64,000 nt of DNA from Anastatus disparis. Its lineage: Eukaryota > Arthropoda > Insecta > Hymenoptera > Eupelmidae. The stretch lies in contig JAFFSR010000033.1 in assembly GCA_017163975.1 (NCBI GenBank), positions 450,001-514,000 of the forward strand, given 5' to 3'. The position numbers and the translations under genes were made by a program. Each line of letters begins with the position of its first letter. Position 1 is the first letter of the stretch. The notes under the pieces were generated by a model. The model searched no databases. It worked only from the letters and a program-made list of their open reading frames with translations, and was not told the DNA's origin. Shown one piece after another: positions 32,729 through 43,742 of this stretch.

Positions 32729-34390
32729 TGTTTACAGTATCGTTAATCTAAATATAAATCTAAAGATCGATTTAAATTTACAATCGTGACTTACCTTCAG
32801 TGAAGAGAAAAACAATTATGATGGAATTCAATAAATTGAATTATTTTCATGAAAACTTTACATCTACTAACTAAAGTACAAAATAAAAAGTGATGAACTA
32901 ATTTGATAATTTTAATAAGACAATTTCAGTGATGTGATATTGAAAATCGATCAATAAAAAATATTATACGAATTTGTAAAAGAACAATGGAATTTAGATA
33001 GCCCGTATAAGTACAAAAATTTGGTCTAATTTTGACAAAGAGTGGAAAAAAGTTTTGTCAATTTTTTAAATAAAATTATCATTAAAACAATGTACTGAAA
33101 GGAATACTTTTATTTCGGTTAGGTACTAGAAATTGATCCTATGGCAAAAATTACTAAAAGGCACGCTATTAGTATTTAAATAATTGATCGATTGTTACTA
33201 TGATACTAGTTATTATTGGCTCAACCTATCAATTTACAAGCTTAGATCGCAAAAAATAGTACTCACAAATGTATGACTAGATAACATCGCCTTAATTAAT
33301 TCAACAAGCAAAGACATTGCATAGTCTGTTTCCGAATTTTATGAGATTTCACTGAGTATAGCTGGCAGACGCCAAAAAAGCAACCTAACATCGGATAAAA
33401 TAGCAGACCCCCAAAAAACATAATTAAAACCCGCAGACAGACAGTTGATTCCGAAAACTTAATCTAATATTGGATACAAGTAGGTGACCTCAAAACTACA
33501 TTACTCAACATCGGATTTAGGTAGCGGACACTTAAAAAATAAACCTAAAACCGCAGATATACAGCAACTCATTTCACCTTTCTTGGCACGGTAAAATGAG
33601 GCGATAGTAGTTTTGAAGTAAGCTGACAATCTGCGGTGTAAGACTGTTTTTTTTATTTTTGATTACTTCGCTGGATTGTAGAGAACGTTGTTTTGGATTA
33701 AGGTGCCAATTAGCGGTGTGTGAGGTTATGTTTTGTCAGCTTCGATCGCCAACTCATCCATGGTATCAAGTTTGATATTCATTGAGTTAACTGGTCTTCC
33801 TGCATCATGTGATTATCGTTTTAGCTGCCTGGCTGATCTTTTGCGCTCGTTAGCAAGAAAGAGAAGCACTTGCAAAAAAAACGTTTTAAGTAAAATCTAC
33901 GTATTTTTTAACGAGGAATTCGAATCCGTGTAAAAAATAGAAGTTACATTAGAAAAATCGAAGCTGACCTTTAAATATCCTTGAAAATAACACTCAAGGT
34001 CAATTTTAAGGTCACCATTCGATTTCCCTCTGAATAACAAACAACTTTCACTATTGTCATATTTTCGATTGGAGGCTTCTATTACGAGTTATTTAGGTGG
34101 GACTTTTAAAATGGAACACCCTGTATATGTATGTATGTATGTACATATATATGTAAATTCGTAATATAAAAATAAATACTTAAAAATGGAAAAAAAAATA
34201 ATTCTATTCGTGTATATCTATATTATGTATATTTCGATGTATAAACAATAGGAGGTCGAATTGCAGACAAATACATCGCGTAACCAAAACAGCATGTTGG
34301 AACTGTTATATAGTAGCTACTTATTCTTACGACTGATTTGATAGGTACTTCTTGAGCTTATGAAAAAGTAAACAAAACTGTGCAATTACA

Positions 34391-34753
34391 ATGTCCGAAA
34401 TTTACTCTTCTGAAAGAATTTCATGTCCCGATTTTTTTCAAATACGTGAGAAGGTAGTTTATAAGAGCGGTAATTTACGTTTTAGACTGTTGGAAGAATT
34501 AGCACGACTTTATTTAGATTTAAAGATACTGCCATCCACTAATGTATGCACAAATTGTTATGAACGCATATCAAAAATGATTTTAAGTGATCTTGAGTCT
34601 ACATCTGAAAATAAAATCACTAAACTTTTCAGTCGAAAAGATGATGATTTTATTCCAAAGACACCTGAACGAATAGAGGAATCAAACGAGAGTTTTAATA
34701 CAGTTTTACCTGGATGCGTCTCACCCCTAAAAAGAAAAAACTGTAATACCTGA
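34391..34753 (+). CDS. Unrecognised ORF at the centre of the foldback, CxxC-containing
   Basis: 120 codons from ATG, with MSEIYSSERISCPDFFQ at the start and NVCTNCYERISKM at residues 50-62. A Cys near residue 12 with the later CxxC could coordinate zinc. The middle and end are acidic and polar (KTPERIEESNESF), the last residues basic. The first ~40 codons are duplicated in mirror image on the minus strand (34899-34780). The unique centre codes the rest. It may be the 5' exon of a gene captured by the element; no downstream exon was found. Confidence 0.35.
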   Translation: MSEIYSSERISCPDFFQIREKVVYKSGNLRFRLLEELARLYLDLKILPSTNVCTNCYERISKMILSDLESTSENKITKLFSRKDDDFIPKTPERIEESNESFNTVLPGCVSPLKRKNCNT

Positions 34754-35795
34754 AAATTTGAGGGAAAATTACGTGTCAAATTAATGGCTAAATCTTCCAA
34801 CATTCTAAAACGTAAATTACTGCTCTTATAAACTACCTTCTTATGCATTTGAAAAAAATCGGCACATGAAATTCTTTTAGAAGAGTAGATTTCGGACATT
34901 GTGATTGCATAGTTTTGTTTACATTTTCACAAGCCCGAGAAGTACCTTCCATATCAGTCGTAAGAATAACTAGATTCTATATAACAGTTCCAATATGCTG
35001 TTTTGGTTATGCGATGTATTTGTCCGCGAGTTGGTTCTTATTGTTTGAAGATCGAAACGTACATAATAAAGATATAAACGAATAAAATTATTTTATTCCA
35101 TTTTTAAGTATTTATTTCTATATTACGAATTTACATATATATGTACACACACGCATATATATATATATATATATATCACCATTAATAGTATATACATACA
35201 AATATATACAAATAATGAGCGAAGCATGCCACAGCGTTTGAATGTAGATTGCTTAAGACTTCCGAATGTATATATAAGCATTTTTCAACAATAAAATTTG
35301 TGAATTGTTTTCTCGATCCAAACAAAGAAAAACGGGATCAAACAGATACCATTAGATAGGTAATTTGGTCCTCTATAAGCCTAAAAAATTTCAGCAAAAA
35401 AAAGATGGCCTTTTTGAGAAAAATGCATGTGCATAAAATGTGTATTTTTTTGGTAAAATGCATATGTCTCAGTCATTTTTCAGTTTTTTTTTAAATTTTT
35501 TGCACCGAATTAAAGAGGGCTCAAAATGGAATAAAACAAACAAAGGTTTACCAAAATTCATTGAGAATTGGTAAAACGATAGCCCTCTAAAGTTATTGTC
35601 AACTTTTTCGATTTGAATATTTAATTTCTATATGCAATTTTCAAATGTGCATATCTTATGCAATTTTGATATTTTAGCAAAAAAAAAAAAAAACTTGTCT
35701 GCTTATTTTCAGTGTAGAATAACATACGCCATCGGTGCAGTGATTACTGACTTGAGTGTATACAGGCTGTTCGATTTGAAATGGAATGAGCCTAA

Positions 35796-36479
35796 AATAT
35801 ATTTTCTAAAATAGCTTTTACAACGTTAAGGTGAAAGATAACATCTAAAAGAATCTCTATTACTTTTTCTTCTTTAATTTGTAAACAAATTTTCTAATAT
35901 TTTGATTAAAATAAGCTATATTAATATTTTTAAGTCTATATAATTCAATTGTTTCCAATCACAGAACATCATGTGTTTTTGTTTTATAATAATTCAACTC
36001 ATATTAATATAGTTATTTTGCATAAACACCTTATACATAAATATTAGTATTAAAATCATTAAAGAAAAATTTTTACTTCTTAAAGATGGCAATGTATCAG
36101 GTAAATATAAATATATTAAATACACATAATTTTTAGCTATTTTTTTTTATAATTAGTGTTTTTGATAAAGGTTATCTAATTACAGATCTAAATATTCTAA
36201 TGATAGTGATGCTGACATTACTGTAATAAATCAATCTCAGATTTCAAAGTCCAGTGATCCAGAACTGCCGCATGAAGAGAGTAACGTCATTATGCATTAA
36301 TATATCTTTGCTAAAACGGCCATCATGTAGCGAAAGAGCTCATATTCATTCAATGAAATCAGTTTCAAGTACACCTTTTGTTGTCTAATCAACAGCGTGT
36401 CATGTTTTGTCTTCGTCGGTCTCACTCTCATCAGTTTAGTGTATTCACTTAAATGTCTGTTGATGTAAGTACGAAAGAA
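35796..36479. other. AT-rich spacer with one possible terminal exon
   Basis: Mostly featureless. At 36186-36300, after a good acceptor (ctaattacag), an open frame reads SKYSNDSDADITVINQSQ then stops at TAA 36298-36300; a donor-like caggtaaat lies at 36099. This could be the last exon of an unknown gene. The evidence is limited to splice-like sites and amino-acid look. Confidence 0.2.
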
Positions 36480-36736
36480 AGGGAAGAGAGAGAGTGAGAG
36501 AGAGAGCTAGCTATGTAGGCAACAAAGGCGCTGTGCCGCTGTACGTAGTGGGCATATCGTGTGCGTGAGAAGAAAGAAAGTGAATGAGAACCAAAACAAA
36601 AGAAAATATAAACTCACTTGCTTTTGATTCTTATACATTATAAATGTTATACAATACGTGCAATCTTTCTCGCTCAGTCGTGGCGTTCATATTATAGTGT
36701 TCACACGTATGTTATTAATTTCTCTTTATCTTTTGA
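36480..36736 (+). promoter_or_regulatory. GAGA-rich promoter candidate
   Basis: A (GA)n block at 36484-36508 is followed by a less AT-rich stretch (ggcgctgtgccgctgtacg) and a purine-rich region. GAGA blocks are common in insect promoters. It lies 230 bases upstream of the ATG at 36737. No clear TATA box. Function is inferred from position. Confidence 0.35.
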
Positions 36737-37075
36737 TTGAAAATGAGTGACAAAAGTGAAGACGAGTTTGACGATTCGTTACCCGTAAGCATGCTTGTAA
36801 AAGCTCGTGATTTCGATGAAAAATTTATTCCTGATAAATCGATTGAAATATACAAGAAGGAATACAATAAATTCAAGGACTGGCTTACGAGTAATAAAAC
36901 TTCATGTTTAAAAGAGGAAGTGTTTATGGTTTATTTTCAAGAATTACGTACAAAACAATCATCGGCGACTTTATGGGCAAAATTTTCAATGCTTAAAGAA
37001 ACGATGTCAAAATATCAGCTTATTGTTATAACCTATAATAAAATTTATTTATATTTATATTTGAATACTGTTTAA
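36737..37075 (+). CDS. N-terminal part of a tyrosine-recombinase-like (Crypton-type) protein
   Basis: The ORF begins MKMSDKSEDEFDDSLPVSML and continues KARDFDEKFIPDKSIEIYK with KFKDWLTSNK and ATLWAKFSMLKETMSKYQ. This resembles the N-terminal SAM-like DNA-binding domain of phage-integrase/Crypton-type proteins that are multicopy in insects. Similarity ends near residue 95 (KYQ); the last ~17 residues (ITYNKIYLYLYLN) look like read-through AT-rich DNA. So an intron probably starts here or the gene is truncated. The catalytic domain (R..HxxR..Y) is not visible downstream. The upstream GAGA-rich region could be its promoter. Confidence 0.45.
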   Translation: MKMSDKSEDEFDDSLPVSMLVKARDFDEKFIPDKSIEIYKKEYNKFKDWLTSNKTSCLKEEVFMVYFQELRTKQSSATLWAKFSMLKETMSKYQLIVITYNKIYLYLYLNTV

Positions 37076-37358
37076 AATTAATATGCAGTGCCCCTCGTGT
37101 TAAAAAATAGTATATGCACCGCGTGCGCAATGTACTTTCGCACTCGTGCGAGCAAGAGGTGTCATTTCATTTAGATTTAAAGAAAGGTTCTATTTCAAAA
37201 TAAATTTATTTTTAATTTTGTAGTGTCAGCACTGATATTCTTTAAAAATATTTATGATTCAAAAAACTTGAATGATAAGGGAAGAATTGTGATACGCATT
37301 GATTTATATCCTAAAGTGCAATAATTTGCATTCTAAATAAAACACACGCACACATATA

Positions 37359-37932
37359 CACTGCCGTTCAATTACTTTTGCCCACCCTAGAGTAAAATTC
37401 ATTGAAATAAAGTTTTATATCTCCGGAACTAATGATCGCAGCTCCAAAATCCAAACATCGTTTGAAAGATTGGTCAAAAATTTTTGAAATAAAGTAAGTC
37501 CGGTATGGAAAAATTCATTTTCTAATTGCTTATAGGAATGTAAAAAAAAATTTTCTTTACTAATTTTTTTTGTTTACATAAAAGTGAATGCCATTTTTAT
37601 GGAAATTATGATATTGAAAAAGAATCAAATAGATTTCAAAACTCTAAAATGTTTCTATGACTTTTTTAACCACAGTTATGATGATTTTTCGAAAAAAATA
37701 CCTATTTTTTCAATCATGATTATCTCATCAACTAAGATAGAAAATTTTGTATTAAGGAAAAAATATTTCATTTTTAGTCTTGAATATATATATTTAGTGA
37801 CCAATAAGTTTCGGGAAAAAAAATTTTTTTTCAATTGTTTAATTGAAAATTTTTACTAATTTTCCATAAATTTTCCCTAAAAAAATAAGTTAAAAAAAAT
37901 TTTTTAGGGTGGGCAAAAGCAATTTAAAGGCA

Positions 37933-37935
<3 letters not shown>
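37359..37935. mobile_element. 577-bp MITE with CACTGCC termini (Tc1/mariner type)
   Basis: Terminal repeats cactgccgttcaattacttt and its mirror near 37905-37935 (ttgcccaccct / agggtgggcaa), about 30 bp each. TA precedes the left end (37357-37358); the right flank is TG, so one target copy has mutated. The ORF inside is a chance frame. Confidence 0.7.

Positions 37936-37938
<3 letters not shown>

Positions 37939-37992
<54 letters not shown>
37939..37992. repeat. (TA)n microsatellite
   Basis: Alternating TA for about 54 bases directly after the MITE. Confidence 0.95.
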
Positions 37993-37995
<3 letters not shown>

Positions 37996-38219
37996 ATATT
38001 TAAAATGTAAATAAATGCGTATCACAATGCTTTCCTTGTCATCCAAGCTTTTTTGCATAATAATTATTTTTAAAGAATATCAATGCAGCCACTCCAAAAT
38101 AAAAAATTTATTTCAAAAGGGTACTGTTCTTCAAATCTAAATGGAATGACACCTATTTTCAGCTCCAAAGGAAATGATACCTCTTTTCAGTCCAAAATGA
38201 AATGACACCTTTCTTCAAC

Positions 38220-38469
38220 TGTTAAATAATTAATAAATGCAGAGCACAATTTATATTAAATAAAAAAAAAGTCTTTATTTGATCTATACAAAATGAATTA
38301 ATTTAAATGATCTCTCTATAATAATGAAATACAAGTTCTGGCTTTAACAGACGAACTTAAACTGAACTGAACTGAACGACGACGAAACGCGACTTGATTC
38401 TCTTCAACTGTCTATTAAAATATTCTCAATAGGTGGCGACACCTAGTATGAGTGTGTATATTTTCAACA
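38220..38469 (-). repeat. Copia 3' LTR
   Basis: 250 bp from TGTTAAAT to TTCAACA. It contains cctattgagaatattttaat (minus strand) and aactgaactgaactgaac, a short tandem. Immediately inside lies the purine tract. Confidence 0.85.
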
Positions 38470-38484
38470 CTCCCTCCCACACTC
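38470..38484 (-). promoter_or_regulatory. Copia polypurine tract
   Basis: On the minus strand gagtgtgggagggag abuts the 3' LTR. This is the expected site of plus-strand priming. Confidence 0.7.
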
Positions 38485-38724
38485 ATACATATTTTAATTA
38501 AAAGAGTTGTAGCATCTCTCTCGTTCTTATTGTTTCTGTTCTGATCGTTCATTTAGTTCCTGTAATATAGAGAAAAAGTTTGTTAATAACTTAACTAAAA
38601 TACATATCAGAAATATAATCAGTCAATGTTATCAGTCGTTAAATATTTGTTTGGTCAGTCGTTCATGTAATTCAAATGACAAAGGTTTTGTGAATACATC
38701 AGCTATCTGACTTTTAGAGGAAAT

Positions 38725-40757
38725 TCAACTGACATTAATTAAACCTCTAGTTACACATTCCTTTACATAATGTTCTTTCATTTTGGTCATATGCCTTAAT
38801 TTGTTTCCGCCTCCAGTATTAACGCTTGCTTCTGCTGCCTTGTTATCGCACCATGATAAAATTGGTGCCAATTCTTGCCTTAACAATCCTTTAAAACTTG
38901 ATATAAGGATATCAATTCTTGAGCACATTCGCCTACAAAAACATATCTCTGTCTGTGAGTTCTTCAGGATATTGTGTCTTCGAAAAACTTGATCACATTG
39001 CTACTGGTCGTAAAAGAATTTTTGCAGTCGTCAAAACTTGCATCTGAATATCCTTGTAAACATTCGTTATATCTAAGTTCAAAGTCTTTTGTTCCTCTTT
39101 ATTATTCAAATACTCTTTCAACCTTCTACCAGTCATTTTCAGTAAAGTTGATTTGGTATCTGCATAGAGTATTTACCTCATATGCAATTTCTGGCCTGCT
39201 TGCATTGGTTTCTCCTTTTCTTCACACTGTCTTCTCTTCCTATTGGCCACCTGATTGATTACCATAGGTGTTCGTTGGGTGGGTGATTGATCAAAACTAA
39301 ACTTCTTTAACATTTTGTTTATTTACTGTTCTTGCTTAATGCTCAGTATCCTTTTTCTGTCTTATTTTATTTCTGAGCCTAAAGAACTTTTAGTCTCACC
39401 AGTTTCTGTCATTTTAAATTCTTTCTTTACATTTGTCTTCATTCTTTCAAGCATCTTTACATTGTTGCAAACTAGCAGGATGTCATCTGCATACTATATC
39501 AAGATAAGAAATCCGTCTTTTTCTTGCTAAATAAAGAGACAAGGCTCATTGTTGAATGATCTAAGTCCACATTTCTTTACTGTCTTTTTAAATCTTCCAT
39601 TCCAACATTTTAAACTGACTTTCAAATCGTATAAAGCATTTTCCAATATACACATTTTGTTTTGTTTGATCCTTTCATAAGCAGTCATCCCTTCAGGTAT
39701 TTCCATATATATCTCACTGTTTCAATATTCATTTAGAAAAGCTGTCTTCACATCCATCTGACATATTTCTAAATCCAGTTTGTTTGTCATTGCCAGTATA
39801 GATCTGATTAAATGTAATCGTGAATCCGGTGCATATGTTTCTTGCATATCATACTCATTTCTGTCTTTAAAACTACGAATTACTAGTCTGGCTTTATATC
39901 TTATTTTACTGTCTTCTTTCTTTTAAATACCCATCTTGAATATATAAGGTTTGATCTTTTTCTGTCATTCATTACAATTGATCTGTCAACTAATTTCCAT
40001 ACATTATTCTTATACATAGATTCTAATTCTTCAATAATAGTTTTGGTCCATTTTTTTTTTATCTTTTGACTTCATGGCTTCCAAGTGTGTGCTCAGGTCA
40101 TTATTTATTTCTGCTAATAAAACATGAGTTTCTTCATTTCTCTTATTTTCTATAATTGTTTGTGTTTCCATTGGTAATTCAATCTGTCGTTTTTTTTCTC
40201 CCTCCGATTCTTGCACTTCATATTCAGTATTTTTCTTAACTTTTGTCGGTCGTCCTACTAATTTTTTTTATTTTCTCTCCCTCCAATCCTTGTTACCTTT
40301 TATCAGTCTTATTATTTTCGTTTCTTGGTCGTCTAACTGGTCTTTTGAATTTCTCTCCCTCCGGTTTTTGTATTCGTGTTTCATTTTCTCTGTCTTCTAA
40401 TACAAAATTCACAAACCATGTATCTTTATCTTTTCATCAATTTGTTTCTAGTCTTGTATATCAGTTGTTGCATATCTGTCCTTGTAGACTAATTTTTCGT
40501 TGAATCGTACATCTCTGCTTTCTTATAGTTTACATAAAACCCATTGTGTTTGAATTCATTATTTGCAAAAGTTCAATTGTTCTATGCTTGACTGTCTTAA
40601 ATGGCAATTTGTTAAACTTTGCAATCATACACACTTCACAGTCTTTCAACGTATTATAAAATACAGCTTGTTTTAAAGTTTTGATATTAGGAAATTTTAA
40701 TTGTAATTTTCTTAAATAATCAATTGATGAATGGCCCATTCGAAAATGCCACAACAT
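38725..40757 (-). pseudogene. pol: Copia pol remnant: pre-integrase, integrase, RT, RNase H
   Basis: At 40757-40530 a GAG-pre-integrase zinc region reads LWHFRMGHSSIDYLRKL with DCEVCMIAKF (H..H..CxxC). At about 39494-39482 the RT catalytic box YADDIL occurs next to a stop. Downstream the frame continues with several stops (for example before WKVERV). At 38928-38725 the RNase H part reads WCDNKAAEASVNTGGGNKL with KEHYVKE. The integrase core and much of the RT are broken by stops and frameshifts, so no polyprotein can be made. This contrasts with nearly identical LTRs: the element was probably already defective when it inserted and was mobilised in trans. Confidence 0.75.
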
Positions 40758-41325
40758 AGCGTAGTTGTTTGTATTAATTTTCTCCGTCGCTTTTGTATTT
40801 TCAATCTCACATTAAGATTCTTCACTGACTTTGAAATCATGTGATTCATAAATATTTCTATCTGCAATCTAAATATTTTTCTTCTTTGACTGTCTGATTT
40901 TCTTGCTTTTCATTAAATTGATTATTTTCTTCAATATTCTGTTCTTCATTCATTCTACTTGTCGTTACATATACTAGAACCTGTCTTTGTTTTTAACTAT
41001 TTTCTGTCGCTTCTGATTCAAAATCAGTCAATCAATATGGCTGAATATATATTGGTAAGGATGAAAAGTTTTCATTTAAGTTTTCCATGCAGATTACTTT
41101 GTCTAAAATAATAAAGTTTCCATCAGTCGTATTTGTTTGCACGCTTCCTTCTTCCTTAGATTTAAGTTTTACGCTGCAGTCTTTATTTGCGCATTGGATT
41201 CCATCTAGTTGTTCAATAAATGTCCTGAAAATCAACTTTGAATTTGTCAAACGTTCTGTCGCACCACTGTCAGCACTCGGTTCATTAGTCTTCTTGTTTC
41301 TAGATTCTAATTGGTTAAAACTGCC

Positions 41326-42461
41326 TCATTTTTTATATTTTCCTCTGTTATATTTTACATAATTTTCTTGTCTCCTTTTATTGACAGATTTTGCTCGTTT
41401 TTGATTGACAATATTAATTAGATTAGCTATCTTATTTGTAAATGCTGTCCGACCTGTACTTTCTTTACTTTTATTATCATAATATTTTGATTCATACCTT
41501 TTTCTGACTTTCTGTCTCGAGTGTCCCTGACGCTTTGGACATGTTGAGATCACATGGTCACTAGTAAATCTCTGACAAAAGAAACACTTCTTTATGCTAT
41601 TTCCCTGTCGTGGGCAGTCGCTGGCACAGTTTCCATAGCTGTCGCATTCAAAACATCGCACTTTCTGTATCGCCCTTGATATAGCCGTCATAGCTGTCGT
41701 TTGATGTCTTTCAACCTGTATAATAAGTAACTTTAGTTTATCATAAGATAACCCTCTCACCATTACAATTTCTGTCATAAAATATATTCCTTCTACTTGA
41801 TGTACTTTGCTTATGATAGCATTATCAAAGAAATCTCTTCCGTTTTCTTCAGGCAACAATTTAACTTTTGGCATGTTATTATAACTTCTTACTATTTCTT
41901 CAAATCTGTCTATAAAATTAACTGTCTTTTCTTTCGCTGAATTATACTGTATGTTGTATAATTTTCTTTATACTAGATGGAGTTACATTTATCTCACTTA
42001 ATTTAATTTCTTTAAATTCTGTTCAACAATTCAACTAGATCTTTAATTTCCATAAGTCTAACATGATAGTCTTTATCTATTCTATTTATTAAAATATCAC
42101 GAACTTTCATTTGCTACAATAGTACTATCTACAACATACAATAAGTCCAGCGAACTTAATTCAGACAAAATAATCTAAAGTTCTCAAATTTAATTTGAGT
42201 CGTTAAAATTAAATAAATATAATTATAAATATAATAGCGTTTTACTGGTCCGTCTTTTCCAGTCAGTCAAGTTTTGATAATTTCTGTCAACTGTTTAAAA
42301 ACGTCTAAAATACTGTCGTTTTCTTTATTAAGTCTTTTATCAACTTTTATTTGGATTAAACGCAATATTTTCGGTTTATTTACCGGTCCTAAGTGTTCGT
42401 CCAAGTGTTCTGTCAAGTTCCCGAATCCTTTTGCATTAAGTGTATAATTTTTCAAAATCAT
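41326..42461 (-). pseudogene. gag: Copia gag remnant with two zinc-knuckle-like motifs
   Basis: The frame 41874-41326 (182 codons) contains CFECDSYGNCASDC (CxxC with N where His is normal) and CFFCQRFTSDHVISTC, then a basic tail (KRRQENYVKYNRGKYKK). The frame 42461-42267 (64 codons) gives an upstream part with KVDKRLNKENDSILDVFKQL, typical of the alpha-helical Copia gag. About 390 bases between them are out of frame with stops. Gag would bind RNA and form particles; this copy is split. A short ORF at 41250-41032 between gag and pol probably belongs to the protease region but shows no D-S-G motif. Confidence 0.6.
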
Positions 42462-43420
42462 TGTTTACCTTATATGTCGTTTTGCTGTCTATGGATTTAT
42501 CTGTCCTTTCTGCCTCGTTACCTGTAGTGATCCTCCTTTCCCTGTTCAAATTCCTCCCTCATCGAATCCAAAGTCTGGCTGCCAAAGACCCGCGTGGCGC
42601 TTCCCTCCTTTATCATCAAAGTCATCAAAGCGTCATTTTTTTTTTTCTCTATTCTTCTTCTCTTTTGTTCTTTGCCATTTCTGTCTTAACTGAATTAAGC
42701 TTATCCATTACCTTGTCCAATTTGTCAGATAGGTCTAAATCAAAATTTTCATTATAATAATCATGCTTAAAAATCTTACCCTCATCGTCAAATTTTCTGT
42801 CATAATTTTTTCTATTTTATTGACAAAATAACGAAATATTTATTTATAAATTTTTTTTTAAACTTTTTATTTGACTTTACCTGCCAATTTTGATTTAATC
42901 ATTTCATTCATTCTGTTTTCTGTCTCTATCTTTATTTCTGTCGTTTCAATCGTAATGTGATCCCATACGCTCTTCTCTGTCTTTAGCTCCGTCTTCGTTC
43001 TTATTTTCATCTGTGTTTTCCGTCGTATACATATTTTTCCAATACATCATTCAATTTTGCTGTCAAATCTTTGATTTGTTTTCGTTTTTCCTTATCTGTC
43101 ACTATTTGATCTCCTGCAATTACTTTGACTACAGTTTTCACAGAACCGTCTTCAAAACCGTCACTTTATTCTACTTTCTGTACTGTCTCGTTATATAGCC
43201 CCTCCGTCTCCTCAGACTCATTGCTGTCGTTAATTCTGTCTTTTCTCTCTTTCTTATCAGTCATAGTGTGGCCACCTGTCGTACAATAGGGCATATATAA
43301 TCTGTCTTCACTCTGTCTTCATCTCTGTGACTGTCCTTATTATCAGGTCAAATTCTTCACTCATAACGTACTTGTCAACTATATAGGAATAGTAAACCAA
43401 TATAAATAAAATTCATATAA

Positions 43421-43742
43421 TTTTGCCTAACACAAGCAAAACTAGAAAGTTTACGTTAGAGTTAATTATATATATATATGAGCTTAATAGACCGAACACA
43501 AGCCCTTCAAGCTCAATATATCTATAAAAATAAAGTGAATCAACCTAGTATGCCGAACACAAGCAATATTAGGTCATTCATATTTATGACAATTTAAAAG
43601 AATCAATCTAACATGCCGAACACAAGCAATGTTAAATCAATCAAATTTGCCAGTTATTTATGTATATTTTTATATTTATAATAATACATATGTGCTATTA
43701 TTCCCATACACAATATACTGAACACAAGTATTATCATGTATG
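43421..43742 (-). repeat. Five hairpins with invariant AACACA(A) loop and changing stems
   Basis: Plus-strand reading: 43421-43441 TTTTGC-ctaacacaa-GCAAAA; 43479-43515 TGAGCTT...ccgaacacaagc...AAGCTCA; 43544-43573 CCTAGTAT-gc-cgaacacaa-gc-ATATTAGG (one G-U); 43609-43634 TAACAT-gc-cgaacacaa-gc-ATGTTA; 43705-43742 CATACA...ATACT-gaacaca-AGTAT...TGTATG. Stems differ in sequence yet pair; the loop core aacaca is invariant. On the Copia sense strand the loop reads (t)tgtgtt. Confidence 0.75.

Larger units (their letters stand above)
31013..34123 (-). mobile_element. 3.1-kb mariner-type element with ~480-bp terminal inverted repeats
   Basis: Ends CAGGGTGTCCCATTTTAA and TTAAAATGGAACACCCTG, each bordered by TA (31011-31012 and 34124-34125). 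Inverted homology runs about 480 bases inward on each side (to ~31490 and ~33650), with indels. The interior holds a decayed transposase, a 31-bp minisatellite and a set of degenerate ~60-85 bp repeats (33340-33560, around aacctaacatcggat). Long TIRs are unusual for mariner but known in some insect lineages. Confidence 0.85.
30376..35795. mobile_element. Large palindromic foldback element (~2.3 kb without its insert), interrupted by a mariner
   Basis: The left arm is 30376-31010 plus 34126-34510; the right arm is 34775-35795. Mirror pairs include catttcaaatcgaacagcct (30385) with aggctgttcgatttgaaatg (35765), gccatctttttttttgctg with its complement near 35400, gcatgcttcgctcat with atgagcgaagcatgc (35216), and cgtaaccaaaacagcatgtt (34280) with its complement near 35000. 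The arms become continuous only when 31013-34123 is removed, proving a later insertion. Arms carry the start of an ORF (34391) in mirror image. Confidence 0.85.
37154..38150. mobile_element. Foldback element with aatgacacct termini, carrying a nested MITE
   Basis: The left arm (37154-37310: aggtgtcatttcatttag, gatattctttaaaaatattt, gtgatacgcatt) mirrors the right arm (38015-38150). Beyond the right end the end-motif aatgacacct is echoed twice more (about 38176 and 38208) in a ~30-bp repeat. The middle is occupied by a Tc1-type MITE and a (TA)n tract. No transposase. Confidence 0.7.

Noticed and set aside
37584..37859. 91-codon ORF
   Set aside because: Inside a MITE, Ile/Phe/Lys-rich, chance frame.
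38974..39530. Plus-strand ORFs of 94 and 71 codons
   Set aside because: Antisense to the Copia RT/RNase H remnant, which explains the open frames.
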